Under the pieces are notes generated by a model. The model was not told the origin of the DNA, did no database searches, and saw nothing but the letters and a program-made list of their open reading frames with translations. 64,000 bases of DNA from Pyropia yezoensis (taxonomy: Eukaryota > Rhodophyta > Bangiophyceae > Bangiales > Bangiaceae), in NCBI GenBank assembly GCA_009829735.1, contig CM020620.1, positions 27,312,951-27,376,950 of the forward strand, written 5' to 3'. The position numbers and the translations under genes were made by a program. This document shows positions 1 to 10,905 of this stretch, one piece after another; position 1 is the stretch's first letter, and each line of letters begins with the position of its first letter.

Positions 1-1084
1 GACACTGTGTGGACGCTGCCAAGGCCCCTATCGGAGACAATGGGGACCCGCCCGCGTCGGCGCTGGACCCCCCCGCCGGCTTGTTCAGTGCGAGTGGGTA
101 TCCCGAGGGAGATTATTTTTCGAAGGTCCATTTGTAGGAGGTCCACGGCCCCGGCACTTTGTGGGTGGTTTGTCTACACGACGGGTACTGGGTGTCCGTG
201 GGGATTTATGGGTGGTTCTTGTACAAATTGTTTTCCATCTCGTTGTCCATCACGTGTCCAGGCCCCCACACGGGTGCCTCCGAAGTCTCTTGCGGGCCCC
301 CCCCCCCCCCCCCCCCCTCCCTCCCTATCTGGCGGCTACTGTACGCCATGGCCTCGTCGGGGTCCCCGGTCTTTTGTTTGTGGTCCATTGGACGGACACG
401 GAGTACCCCAGACGCCTTCGGCCGGTGTGAAGGTCCCATTTCGAGGCGCAAGAGGGCAGTGACGGCCAAGCAGGTCAGCACGGGCGCCTGGGCGTGGGCC
501 GACGTGTCCGTCGCGTCGCCCATTTTGGCGCGGCAGCACGCGTAGCGTAGCTGCGCAAGGACAAGAAGGTGAGCAAGTACTTGTCTGCCTGCGCTCCCCC
601 CCCCCCCCACATTGTGGCCCGCATTGGTGAGTAGGGCGCGTGGACGATACGGTTTTTTTGTACAGGTGGTGGGCCGGGGGCACGCTACACAACGCCAACG
701 CACGGTCGGCCAAGGACACGACCACGGACACAACGTGTAGAAACATGGGAATGATCTATACAAAACATGACACGCCTCCAACCCGCCCACATCTTTTTCA
801 CCATAGACAGAACATGTGGTCAAGTGTTGGCAGAGAGGCGCTCCACATGCGACAAAGTAGCTGTCAGTGGTGGGGCATGAGAAATCGCCCCCCCCCCCCC
901 GAACAGAAAAGGCAGCATCCTTTACATGCTTACCGCACACACGACCAAGAGAGTCGTCGTGTGAGCTCCCGTAGGCGCTCTCCAAACGGGCGTTTGCCGA
1001 CACGGCGTGGATGTACCGGGTGATGCACGGCACAGGGTCAAAGACAAAAGAAGGCGGGAGAGATGTCTTGGGCCCTTACCTCCA
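1..1084. other. No convincing gene; GC-rich spacer with C homopolymer
   Basis: Open frames exist on both strands but none shows a recognisable domain, and the longest minus-strand frame (206-1033) is Cys- and Pro-rich without family resemblance. A run of 21 C lies at 297-317 and shorter C runs near 600 and 890. A good 5' splice-donor-like sequence (GGAGGTAAG on the minus strand) lies near 1070-1080, just past the stop of the minus-strand gene at 1085-1726, so part of this stretch may be its 3' untranslated region. Confidence 0.4.
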
Positions 1085-1726
1085 CTATCGCCCTCGTGTG
1101 CTGCGCATGGCCAGGCGCTGACTCCGGCGACGGGACGGCGGGGAGGCTTCCGGGACCGCCGCCTCCTCAACGTGCTGCCCCGTAGCCTCTCCTGCGACAG
1201 CGGCCGCTGTCGCGGTGGTGCCAGCTTCCAAGACGAGGTGCATGTCAGGGTACTTACTGAGAACGGCCAGGTCCGCCGGGATACAAACCGCAGACGGCCA
1301 TGCACCCGTGCCCGTGCCGGTGGGAGCCATTGCCGCGTCCACGCAACGCCGCATGGACGCAACGTCTGCGACGGAAACGAACGAGGCGGCGCGCACGGTG
1401 GGATGGGCGTCCTGCCACACCGCGCGGAGGGCCAGCTCGGCAATGGCGACGGACAGCCCCTCAGCCTCGTTGAACGCCATCGGAGAGTAGATCAGCCGCA
1501 CGGGCTCTTGATCGGCTTCCGCAGCGTCCGCCGCCAGGCCACAACTCTGCAGCCGCCGACAGACGGCGCGACACGCAATGAGCAAGGCCGTGGGCACGTG
1601 CTCGCAGGCCACCGGCTGCTCCCGAGCCGGAGGGCGCCCGACACTCGCACGGGCAGCCACACAGTGCAGGTTTTCCCACTGGACAGCCACGGCCACCGCT
1701 GCTAGGGCCATTCCGCCGTGACACAT
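1085..1726 (-). CDS. Hypothetical protein, 213 aa
   Basis: I do not recognise the family. The reading frame looks like real protein: a mixed hydrophobic/charged middle part (around MAFNEAEGLSVAIAELALRA) followed by an acidic, Ala-rich stretch and a very basic tail with the run SRRRSQRLAMRSTRGR, which could be a nuclear-localisation signal. The start used is the first ATG; a second ATG (MALAAVAV) five codons downstream is equally plausible. Upstream, on the same strand, lies a degenerate copy of the leader cassette that also precedes the two large genes at 19.5 and 43.5 kb, so this may be a third gene of the same set. A splice-donor-like GGAGGTAAG lies immediately after the stop. It could instead be a fragment of a longer spliced gene. 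Confidence 0.42.
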   Translation of the reverse strand: MCHGGMALAAVAVAVQWENLHCVAARASVGRPPAREQPVACEHVPTALLIACRAVCRRLQSCGLAADAAEADQEPVRLIYSPMAFNEAEGLSVAIAELALRAVWQDAHPTVRAASFVSVADVASMRRCVDAAMAPTGTGTGAWPSAVCIPADLAVLSKYPDMHLVLEAGTTATAAAVAGEATGQHVEEAAVPEASPPSRRRSQRLAMRSTRGR

Positions 1727-1939
1727 TGCCGCGGCGTCCTCGCTGATACGGGAAGCGGCGGCGCTGGGGGCACCCGTGAGAAAGCCAAAAAAAGCGCAAG
1801 TAGTCTACAAACACATCGAAAGCAAAGTGAGCCGCCCCACCATGAAGGCTGTGCGCCGCATGCCCCGGCATGACGGCAACGTTCCCCGGGGGGGGTGCGG
1901 CTCTCGAAAACCCGTTTCACAGGCGACACACGCACCGCA

Positions 1940-2300
1940 CCGCCACCACCACCCGCCGACTTGGCCACCACCTAGGGAGGCGGGCGAGGGGGGGAAGGGC
2001 AAGGAGCAAGGAAGAGGCCACGCGGCTGTGGGGCGGGGGCGCGGCGGGGGGGCGGCACGCCAGCAGCGGTGCCGGCGCCGTTTCAAAAACCGCGCCGGCC
2101 GTGCTGGCGCGATCCGCCCCCCTTCCCCAACAGAGCCGCCGCGCCCGTGCTCCCTCCCCCGGCCAAGCCGACGATCCACCTCTCTGGCGACGCCCTCCCT
2201 CCCCCCCCCCCCCCCCCCCCCCTCCCCCCCCCGCCCCAAGCAACCCTATTCACCAACCCAGCCCAGACGACGATCGGGCAAGTCGCATAGGAGGGTCGTG
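1940..2300 (-). repeat. Degenerate leader cassette, minus-strand copy
   Basis: Read on the minus strand, this stretch matches the roughly 350-bp cassettes at 18.46-19.53 and 42.85-43.55 kb. It has the shared block around GCACGGGCGCGGCGGCTCTG, then a GCGCGG..TTT..GCGCC region, a pyrimidine tract ending in CCTCCCTAG, and a block coding VVAKSAGGGGG that corresponds to VVAAKAAGC in the other copies. It points toward the minus-strand gene at 1085-1726. It is more diverged than the other copies and includes C and G homopolymers. Confidence 0.6.
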
Positions 2301-2935
2301 GTGGTGCGACGGCGTGGGTGAGCGGGCGTCCCGACAATGGCGCGTGGTGGTGCGGCTTCACGGTGAGGGAGCGGCGTGCGTGCGGGCCGCTTCAATATAC
2401 AGACATCGCTGGCAGGGTAGGGGGCCGGAACGAGGGTCGCATTTTGCCAATGCGAGACGTGTCCGCAGTTTCCATGGGCGACCCGACCGCGCATACAGCA
2501 GTGCCGGACGGCGTCCAAGATCCCTCGATTAGGCAGGCCACGTGTGCTGCTCAGCGCTGAGCGTGTCCACGCACTTTGTAGCGTAGCCAGACTGAACCTC
2601 ATGTCGACCACTCTCGATGCGATCCTTGGTCTCTGTGTACTGCATGAGATGTACGACATACCACTTTGTAGAGGAGACTGGGGGGAGTCAGATGGTATTT
2701 TTCATTTTCTGAGGCCTCTTGTTCTCTCTAAACTATGAGGAGGGAAGGCAAAAGTACTGTCAGTTACGTGCTCCCCAAAGTCGACCACGTCTTGGGACCA
2801 ATGGGGGCACCCGACGTGCTCACCGTCGCGGGCTGGGTGGGTGCCGTCGCGCGTGCGGGCGTCCTTTGCCGCCCGCCGGAACGGGACCGTTGCGCGCGCG
2901 GGCGCTTTGAGCTGCAATGCCGGCGGCTCGCCACT
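2301..2935. other. No gene seen
   Basis: This gene-free stretch has lower GC than its surroundings between about 2550 and 2760. No domain, RNA gene or terminal repeat was recognised. Confidence 0.35.
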
Positions 2936-3545
2936 GGTGCGCCGTCGCTTCTTGGCTGTCCGCCGCGTCGCCGCGGGTGCTCGGCCACTTTCGGCCGGCG
3001 GTCGGGTGGCCGCGGGCGCTCGGCCGCTTGTGGTCTCTCGTCTGGTCGCCGCGGGTGCGCTGGTGCTTTTGGCTGGCCGTCGGGTAGCCGCTGGTGCCCC
3101 ACCGCTATTGGACGGCCGTTGGTTCCTCGCGGATCATTCCACGGCTCCTTTTTGGGCGGCCGTCTGGTTGCGGGGGGTAGCGGTGCGTGCCTGGCCGTGC
3201 TTCACCTTCTGGGTGGTCGCGGCGGGTTCTCGGCCTGGCTGTTCTGTCTGGCAGTCTGCCACGGGTGCTCGGCCGCTCCTGGCTCCCCGCCCGGTCGTAG
3301 CGGTTGAGCGGGTGCCTTTCGCCACCCGGCTGGTCGCCGCTGGTGCCCCGCCGCTTTCAGCCAGCCGTGGGGTCCTGGCGGATCATGCCACGGGTGCGTT
3401 TGGCCCGCCGTTGGGCCGCCGCTGGTGCGCCGCCGCGTTTGGCTGGTGGTCGGATCGCCGCGGAGTGCTCGGCCGCATCTGGCATCCCGCCCGGTCGTGG
3501 CGGGTGCGCGCGCGTGCTTGGCCTCCCGGCGGGTCGCGGCGATTG
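2936..3545 (+). repeat. 39-bp minisatellite, about 15 degenerate units
   Basis: The segment is built of diverged units with a period of 39 bp. In one forward frame they read as 13-residue repeats of the type RRVAAGARPLLAG. Because 39 is a multiple of three, several frames on both strands stay open through it, so open frames here (for example 2841-3890 on the plus strand) are not evidence of a protein. The units become harder to follow toward the right end. Confidence 0.7.
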
Positions 3546-4578
3546 CTCAGGCGCGCTTGGCAGGTGTGCACGGCAGAAGCTATGGACGAACTCCCGTCGC
3601 CGGTTGACGCTGCAAGACTGCTGGGCTTCTCCCCAGCGCATCCGCTGGTGTGCCTTGCTCGTATTCTACAGGGGACGTGTGAGCAGGTGGCGTTGTGCAC
3701 CAATGACGTCGTAACTGGTGCACAAGACCGACAGGACTGGCGCGTGGACACTCTCACACCCAAGCGACGTATGCTCTCACGGTTCTGTCCACAGCGGGCG
3801 TGGTACCTCGTCCAGCGCACTGGCCATGCAGCTGCTGCTACAACAGTGTGGGGCGCGGCCCGCGTATCCACACAGAAACACACCGGGTAGAAATGTCGGA
3901 TGGTTAACGATGCCAGTGCTTCGTTCTTGCTCAGTGAGCACAAGTGATTCAAGTACGCGTCCAGCATTCAAGTACTCACGTTGGACGCCACATGGCATGA
4001 AATGCATACCACGATCAATTACTACGTGTTCCGACGTTCTCCAAGACAGGGAACCAGGGCGGGTCTGTGTTATGTACATAACGACACCAGTGCGTGTTGG
4101 TCCTCCAGGTTGCTCTTTGCGGCCGCACTCGTTTTGTACAAAACACAACCACATGAACCGTTCTTCATTAAACGGCAAACAAACCCGTGCCGCATCATGC
4201 GCCATCGTCTTCGACTGCGAAAATGGGCACGACCGTCCGTATATTTTGTGTCTGTCGATTTCGTTCGCGAGATCAGTCCGCGTGATTTGCCACCGAATAA
4301 ACGGTCAAGCCGCCTGTGAACCACATTCATGTGATCGTGTGCCCGATCCGCTGTGTTGACAAGTCTGGGGGTTGGGGCCACTCGATCTGTGTCGCGTTAT
4401 GTACATAACAGCACCCCCCCCCCCCTGATCTTGATGGCTTCCTCCCCGGCACACTCGTCAGTGTAAGTCGCGGTACTTGTTACTGTTAAATACCCCCTAA
4501 AATGTTTGTGTAATGGCATGAGCAGCTTTGTTTGTTGTTGATTTTTTCACACCCCACAAATCGTTTGTCGGATGCGCT
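3546..4578. other. Gene-free stretch carrying two palindromic sites
   Basis: No gene was recognised. The stretch is less GC-rich than its neighbours and carries the two left-most copies of the GTTATGTACATAAC palindrome, listed separately. Confidence 0.4.
4066..4412. promoter_or_regulatory. Two copies of the GTTATGTACATAAC palindrome
   Basis: The sites at 4066-4085 and 4393-4412 both contain the perfect 14-bp core GTTATGTACATAAC with partly conserved flanks. They lie 0.5-0.8 kb upstream of the ParB-gene relic at 4.9-5.5 kb. The same palindrome recurs at 24.8-25.06 kb and 50.7-51.1 kb. A role as a binding site for a dimeric DNA-binding protein is inference. Confidence 0.7.
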
Positions 4579-4742
4579 GGCGGGTCTTGTGAACAGGGCG
4601 CTGAGTGACATGTACAGTTGTGCGCGTCCGGTTCCTGTTCACTCCCGCCAACCGCGCGGTGGCGGGTCTTGTGATCAGGGCGCTGAGTGACACGTACAGT
4701 TGTGCGCGTCCCGTTCCTGTTCACTCCCACCAACCGCCGTCG
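4579..4742. repeat. 82-bp tandem direct duplication
   Basis: Two adjacent copies (4579-4660 and 4661-4742) share the sequence from GGCGGGTCTTGTGA through TTCCTGTTCACTCCC with only a few differences. The function is unknown. Confidence 0.85.
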
Positions 4743-4876
4743 TCCTGCCGGACAGCTCCCCCTCTACTCGACGGACGTCCCCCGCCTTTCCACACCGCGT
4801 TTTTCCGGCTGGCGATTTTTTCCAGCCGAAGACCAATCCTTCCAGGTTCCCTGTTGTCCTCGACGGCAACCTGAGG

Positions 4877-5514
4877 CCTCTGGGCGGTTCGGGGGCATAT
4901 CGACGGTGACGGACGCCAATGGTGGTGGCCATCATGACCACGAACGCGACGACAGCACCGGTAGCTCTGGTTGCGGCCGTGTTGGTCACGACGGTGGTCC
5001 ATACGGCGGGTGCACTCGTGTCGGTGTCAGCGGCGGTGGTGGCGGTGATGACCGCAACGGGGGTGGATCTGGTGTGGTACCGGCGAAGGACACCGCCACC
5101 GTCCGTCCTATGGCGGTTATCGCAACGGTGGCAACGTGGACCGCGACGTCGCTCCACTCTTGTCGTTCCATGGAGCTGGCTACGCGGCCTCGATTGACAC
5201 GATGTGCGTGCATCGAGAGTTTGGTCGCTCCGCCCACGACCATGCCTTTCCTGTGGTGGACGGCTCTCATCGCCTGTACACGCTGCGGCGTATGCTGGTG
5301 GGGGCGGACAGTGCGCCCGCCTACGACCATGCCTTTCCTGTGGCGGACGGCTCTCATCGCCTGTACACGCTGCGGCGTATGCTGGTGGGAGCGGACTGTG
5401 CGCCCGCCCACGACCATGCCTTTCCTCTGGAGGACGGCTCTCACCACCCTTAGCTCTCATCGCCTTTACACACTGCAGAGGCTGGTCGCTGGTACAGCGC
5501 TTCTGTTGTGGTAG
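4877..5514 (+). pseudogene. Relic of a ParB-like gene with amplified motif
   Basis: The left part codes a Gly/Arg/Asp-rich stretch (GGGHHDHERDDSTGSSG and VGVSGGGGGDDRNGGG) like the N-terminal part of the gene at 19.5-24.6 kb. The right part, in another frame, codes three copies of a segment beginning DHAFPVVDGSHRLYTLRRML. This is the ParB-type core motif seen as LLVDGAHRLTALREL in the larger gene. The repeats are 87 bp (29 codons) long and start at 5231, 5318 and 5405; the third is degraded. No continuous long frame survives. I infer a decayed second copy of the ParB-like gene in which the motif was tandemly amplified before or during decay. Confidence 0.6.
5231..5491 (+). repeat. 87-bp tandem repeat inside the ParB relic
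   Basis: The period is exactly 87 bp, with two nearly identical units and a third that diverges halfway. Each unit starts with CGCC(C/T)ACGACCATGCC. Confidence 0.85.
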
Positions 5515-8183
5515 GGGCCCCCAAATCCCATTCGATTCTACTCTGGTACGATGGGTTTTCTATACATTTACCACCCGACGCGCCCGTTTGGGCGATGGCG
5601 ACTGCTCTGTACGCGTTGTACAACTCGGACCGGGCGTCTTTGTTTGATTGATCTCTGCCCCCCCTTGCCGTCAACTTAACTTTGCTTCCCCACCACGACG
5701 CTGCTCCAGCCGGAGGGCCTTCCCGGGTCGTGTAGGCAACAACGGCCGAGACAGTCACTGAGGGAACTTGAGGAATGCGGGCTGGGATGGGAGGGGGGAG
5801 GGGGACAGCTTGGGGGGGGGGGGGGGGGGGGGGGGGGGCGGGCATATTGGCACGTGGAAACCCCAAGCACTTTGCCGCCCGCCTGACTGCAGCAGCCGCA
5901 CCCTCCGCCGGTTCCAGCGGCCCCCCATCGGTAGCAGTCACTCCACACGCGTACCAGCAGCCCCCCTCCCCCCCCCCCCCCCCCCATCCGGCTGCAGCAG
6001 CGGGAGGAGCCGCCTCGCCCTCAGTTGCAACGGCCCACCACCGGAAGCAGCTACCCACCACCGGTGGCACCCACCGACCCCCCTCCTCCGCCAGTGTTAG
6101 CCACCGCCCCCCCCCCACAGCAGCAGCCGCCGCCCCGGCCACAGCAGACGCCCCTCTATGCCGGTACCAGCCGCACCCACGCCGGTAGCAGCCGCTCTTT
6201 CCCGGCTACATCAGCCGCTTCCCGCCGCAACCACCGGCCATCCTGGCCAGCAACCCTCACCGACCATCCGCACCGGTTACCGCCGCATGAAACCTCAGGT
6301 CGCCATCGCCACCGCTTACCATCGCCGTCAGCCACCCCCGCCGGCCAAAGCCTCCTGTCCCCGCCGCCTGCAGCCACCCCACGCCACTGCCGCCAGCCAC
6401 CCCACGCCGCTGCCGCCAGCCACCACCGCTGGCCAACCACGCCAGCCATCCCCAAGGCCACTGCCGCATGCAAAAGCCGTCGAGCGCCGCCGCCGGCCAC
6501 CCCCACCGGCCACCCCAGCAGGCCACCGCCTCCGCAGCCGCCGCAGGCCACCATCGCAGGCAATCTCCGCCGGTCACCCATGTCGGCCACCCTCACCTGC
6601 CCCCGCCGCAATGCACACCCGCCGGCCACTGCCGGAGGCTGCTGCTGCCCGCCATCTTCTCGCACCACTCCTCCTGGTTGCACCTGGGGTGCGGCAGCTC
6701 GCCTCTGCCGCCTACGTGCACGTCGCGTGCAGGGACTGGCACAGTCTGGGCTCTTAGCTGGCTCTATAATGGCTCCTTAAGTGGTCGACCCTTTAAAAAG
6801 GGCCTTCCCCCCCCCCCCCCCCCCCCCGTTACCAGGCATTTAACAATGAACCTGGCACCGAGAGTTGTTACATGCAGACTCCTTTTGCACGGCGGAAGTA
6901 AACGGACAAAGTGATGGGGAGAGGGGTGGCCCATCTGAAAGAGCTTCTTCGTTGCTCTTGTTAACTTCCTCAAGCCCCTGACCGCCGCTACACACCGCCA
7001 CAGGCCACCCCGCATTGACCGCTGCCGCCAGGCGTCACAGCTGGCCCCCACCGCTGGCCCCTGTCGCCGGCCACGAAGGCGGCACCCTGCAGCGGCCCAC
7101 CACCGCAGTGCACCACCGGCGGCCCCTGCAGCCGGCCACCGTAGTGTACAATCGCCACAAGCCACCTCCACCGGCACCCCCCCCCCCCCTCCCCCCCGCC
7201 GACCCGCCCCGCCGCTCGCCACGGCGGCGGCCGGCCACTGCCGCACGCCGCCCCATTCGGCCGCCACCGCACGCCACTCCTGCATGCCGTCCCCGCGGGC
7301 AATCGCCGCGGGCCTCCGGCCGTCCCCGCCGGTAATTGCCGCAGGCAATCGCCACAGGTAAGCCCCTCCGGCTGTCATCGCCGGCCATCCCCAGCGGCCG
7401 TCCCCGCCGGCCATACCCCGCCTGAACGACGACAGAAACCCACCTTTTCTTCCATCTTGTGGTACGCACCGTCGCTGTGCGTGTTGGCGTACCCTCATAA
7501 AAAATGGTGGGAAGGCGACATCTATAGGCAATTAACACGCCTCATAGACGAAGACAAAAATAAACAGTCGGCCCGCACGGGGGTGTGGAGGGGGGTTCAG
7601 GGGGCCACTTGACAAGTCGCGGAGTGGCGTAACGGCTGAAAAACAGGCTTGGCAAGGATCCCGGCTCAAGGATCACTGCGCGAAAGGCACTCGCCGTGCC
7701 CCACAGCGCAGTGGCCACACAGCATTCGGCGAGGGGATAGGGCGCAGCTTGGGAGTGTGACACCCTCTCTTGACGCAATCACGAATGTGGTCAACCACGC
7801 CTTTCCACCCTGTGTTTCAGTGAGGTCGGTCCTGTCGGCCCAGCACAAGAAACACGGGACGTGCTTGGGCCTGGGCATGGCATCACAGGCTCCCAATCTA
7901 TTGTATTAAAACCGGACCTAATCTGCCTCGTGCAAGGCGCCTCTCGGATTATCAGAGAGGAGACGCGTGGGGCCTGTAGCCTCTCTGCCAGCTCCACAGT
8001 ACCGTTCCCCCGTGGGCGGCCCCCTTCCCAGGACGGATGCTCGTCGGCCTGTGTGGGCTCTCCGCCACCCTTCCCGCCCTCCCGCCCCCCCCCCCTCCCC
8101 CCCCCTTCCCGCCCTCGTCACCCTCCACAAACTGTTTTTTTGCAGCCGCCTTGCCCGTCCCAAACCCCAGCCGGGCCTGGATC
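5515..8183. other. No gene recognised; low-complexity DNA
   Basis: This stretch holds a 27-G homopolymer (5812-5838), a C homopolymer near 6810-6827 and the CCGCCGGCCACC-type minisatellite listed separately. The many Pro/Ala/His or Gly/Trp/Arg open frames on both strands are products of that composition. Just before 8144, the sequence CTGTTTTTTTGCAG resembles a 3' splice site feeding the RING-like gene. Confidence 0.4.
6000..7425. repeat. Degenerate GC minisatellite (CCGCCGGCCACC type)
   Basis: Short, diverged units built around CGCCGGCCACC and CCGCCGGTCA recur many times, interrupted near 6740-6960 by unrelated sequence and a C homopolymer. The period is irregular, so I cannot give a clean consensus. 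Confidence 0.55.
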
Positions 8184-9179
8184 ATGTCGGCTGACGGCAA
8201 CTACCAGCCGCGCAGCTCGGATGACGACACGGGGGAGCGGCACGGGCGCCGGCCCCCCCGGCGGTCCTCTCGGTTGGCCGAGCGGGCTGGGCGCTCATCG
8301 GAGAGAGCGGAGGCGGATATCGCACTCTTGACGGGTAGCGGAGCGGTCGGGTACTCGGCGGGGGTCCACGGGGGGGCTCCTGTCCCCCCGCCCATCATCG
8401 ATTTGACCGATGACACGGCCACAGATCCTGTCGATGCCTCCCAGGGTGCAGCGGTCATGCCGGGGTCATCCACAGCCGCGACGGCGCCCGCCGGCACTCT
8501 GAGCACCGCGCGCGACAACCTCAGCACGGCGGCGACGACGCCCCATGGCTCGCGTGGCCAGGTTGTCTTTGTGATGGGCCGTGTACCACAGGCGGGCTCT
8601 ATCCCACAGGGGGGGTCCGCGGCGGGGGTGGTGCCGACTGCCCCCCCGTCTGGGCCGGTGGCCAACGCCCCTGTGGCGCACGGGCCGTGGCCGGCACTGC
8701 CAGCGGGTCTGCGCGTGCCCGTGATGCACGTCGATGTCTCGCTTCCGGGCATGTCCCCGGTGCCTGATGTGGGTACGATGCGTGCGGTTTCTGTCGCGAC
8801 TGCCCCCCCGTCTGGGCCGGTGGCCAAAGCCCCTGTGGCGCGCGGGCCGTGGCCGGCACTGCCAGCGGGTCAGCGCGTGCCCGTGGGGGGCGCTTGCGGC
8901 GGGGCCGGTGGCATGGGCCCGGTGCCCGCATGGGCAATGTTCATGCTCCCGTCGTTCACACTGCAGGCTGCGGACGCGGCTGGTGCTGAGGACCCGTGCA
9001 GTATCTGTTTGGAAGAGTTTCAGGCTTGGGACAAGGTGCGCCGCCTTCCGTGTATGTGCGTGTTTCACAGCGGCGAGATTGAAGAGTGGTTGTCACACAA
9101 GGGCAACTGCCCTGTGCATGCCATGCGGACCGTGGTTGAGTACCTCGGCTCCTCTGAGCGCTTTACGGGGAGTGAGTAG
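8184..9179 (+). CDS. RING-like protein with SUMO-interaction motif, 331 aa
   Basis: The protein starts MSADGNYQPR and ends in a RING-like domain. Around residue 70 it has PIIDLTDD, a textbook SUMO-interaction motif. The middle is Pro/Ala-rich with a 54-codon-spaced duplication of PPSGPVA(N/K)APVA. From residue 272 it reads CSICLEEF, then LPCMCVFH, then CPVH. Compared with a canonical RING-H2 the sixth ligand is Glu and the last is His, so zinc binding or E2 recruitment may be altered. The layout recalls SUMO-targeted ubiquitin ligases, which act in the nucleus; that role is inference. The ATG at 8184 is preceded by a splice-acceptor-like CTGTTTTTTTGCAG, suggesting an intron in the 5' untranslated region. 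It could be a host gene or cargo of the accessory region. Confidence 0.65.
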   Translation: MSADGNYQPRSSDDDTGERHGRRPPRRSSRLAERAGRSSERAEADIALLTGSGAVGYSAGVHGGAPVPPPIIDLTDDTATDPVDASQGAAVMPGSSTAATAPAGTLSTARDNLSTAATTPHGSRGQVVFVMGRVPQAGSIPQGGSAAGVVPTAPPSGPVANAPVAHGPWPALPAGLRVPVMHVDVSLPGMSPVPDVGTMRAVSVATAPPSGPVAKAPVARGPWPALPAGQRVPVGGACGGAGGMGPVPAWAMFMLPSFTLQAADAAGAEDPCSICLEEFQAWDKVRRLPCMCVFHSGEIEEWLSHKGNCPVHAMRTVVEYLGSSERFTGSE

Positions 9180-10327
9180 CCGCTTGCATGACCTTGTGTC
9201 GCCGTCACCGGGCGGGTCGTGGAATGGGGCTGTGCAGGCGCAAGTACTTGGCCTGCCCCACCCAATCCATGGAGCACGTTGCATTGCACCGGCGGGGTGG
9301 ACCAGGGGCGAAGGGTGGTCTGCTGGGGCGTGGTTGTCGGGCGGGCGTGCGGTGGGGGCGGCAGGTGTTGGGTCCCCAAGCGTAAATGTAGTGCGCGGGG
9401 GGCCCACACTTTACCCTTGAGTTGATTGGCGAGTCCAAGGCTGGCGAGGGCTATGACCGTGTCAGGGTGTACGCCCTGCCCACGTCACGCTGGTGGTGAC
9501 TGTCGGGCGGGAGAGGCCCGGTTTTTTACAGATGAACCACCGCAAAGAACTTGGCACTTGTGCACGCGCACACATTAAGCGTATCGCCGGGCAGTCTTGA
9601 ACTCCCCCCCGGCCTGCGACCGCGCGCGTCGCCTCGCATTCCGCTCCCGCCAGACCGTCTGCGTGTGGTCGCCCTTCTACTCGTTCATGTACTACACGCT
9701 TGCCCCGCTACGGACCCCCCCCAGAAGGGGAAGCGCCGGCGAGACTCCATTTTTGTGATGAGCATGAGGACAACCTTGTCGAGGGGTATGCGCAGAGTTT
9801 TTTTTTTTTTTTTTTTTTCGCCAGCACATCCTTAAGGTGCAGGAAGACGCCCTCAATCGGGTTTGCGGGTTGTGGATGCGATTGCGAAACCCCTCTGGCG
9901 GTACTGTCCGCCCCCGCTTTCTCTATTTTTTTTGTGTACTTTCTGTTGACGCTTCGTCGGCCGACGCACGCACGCGCTGCATATATAGATACGACCATCA
10001 TGTGAGGCATCATGCGCTGTGCTATTTATTTACAAAAGCATATGACGCGGAGGGCGTACCTCTGTCTCCCGACCGTCCCCTGCATGTGCGCCCCACAGCC
10101 GCTGTCAAAACGGACCCGCATTGTACTGTAGAAAAGGGAAACCCGCTATGGAAGGGCTATGAACGCGCATTTCTCAGCTGGGGGTGCTGGACGATAAAGA
10201 GTGCTGGCTGGCTGATACTCACCCAGCCATCGAGACCAGACCGCGTGCTGAGTTTTTACCGGTTAATGCTCGCGAAGTCGTCACCCGGAGCCTTCCCGCA
10301 AATGTGTGCCCCGCAAATTTTCGCGTA

Positions 10328-10358
<31 letters not shown>

Positions 10359-10650
10359 GGCGGGGGGGGGGGTGGGGTGGGGTTCGAATTGCGTTGGGCA
10401 CATGCACACGCGCGTGCGGGTGTGGGCGCGCGCAGGGGGACAACGTGAAGAGGGGTCCAAGCCGGGGGGGTAGCCTGCGGAGCGCAAAGGCCCGGTTGCA
10501 TTTCTGCGTTCATGGTCCACAGCAATGCAGGATGCCAATAATGTCGCCAGGCAGTGCAAGGAGTGTTCACTGACCCACCACCTGGCGCGCACAGGCGAGC
10601 AGAGTGGAATTTATCGCGTCAAGAGGAAATCATGTCCTAAAACAACCTCA
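9180..10650. other. No gene recognised
   Basis: The stretch contains a T homopolymer near 9799-9820 and a 30-G homopolymer (10328-10357). Open frames are short or low in complexity. It ends at the 8-bp target duplication of the hAT element. Confidence 0.4.
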
Positions 10651-10658
10651 GTACGTAC
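10651..10658. repeat. hAT target-site duplication, left copy (GTACGTAC)
   Basis: The 8-bp sequence GTACGTAC stands directly before the left inverted terminus and is repeated directly after the right terminus (17918-17925). Eight base pairs is the family-typical length for hAT. The target is itself a palindrome. Confidence 0.9.
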
Positions 10659-10676
10659 CAGGCCCTGTCATAAGTA
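10659..10676 (+). repeat. hAT left terminal inverted repeat
   Basis: CAGGCCCTGTCATAAGTA; it is an exact reverse complement of 17900-17917. Confidence 0.92.
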
Positions 10677-10905
10677 CTGTTTTCGGCCTGGCGTAAAGTA
10701 TGACGGGCACTGAAATTTCCGACTATGGGTACGGTGAAATAGATTTTTGACTCGTAGTATTGAGTACTCGTCGACCAGGGTGGGTACGATTATCGCGTAT
10801 ATACTCTCAAATTGAGTATATAGAATCGCTGCTTATAGCTCGCGCCTGACGACTGGCCATTACGCGCGGCCTGCTGTCAGCCGCGCGCGCCGGCCGTCAC
10901 AGCGC

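Noticed and set aside
206-1033. 275-codon minus-strand open frame
   Set aside because: It is Cys/Pro-rich with no domain, and crosses C homopolymers and a GC-rich stretch in which several frames are open. No support beyond length.
2841-3890. 349-codon forward frame with RRVAAGARPLLAG repeats
   Set aside because: The 39-bp minisatellite keeps several frames open on both strands, so openness carries no information.
6000-7425. Long Pro/Ala/His or Gly/Trp/Arg open frames
   Set aside because: They are explained by a GC minisatellite; no conserved block is seen in any frame.
7610-7690. tRNA-like stretch around GAGTGGCGTAACGGC
   Set aside because: An A-box-like sequence is present but there is no credible B-box or cloverleaf.
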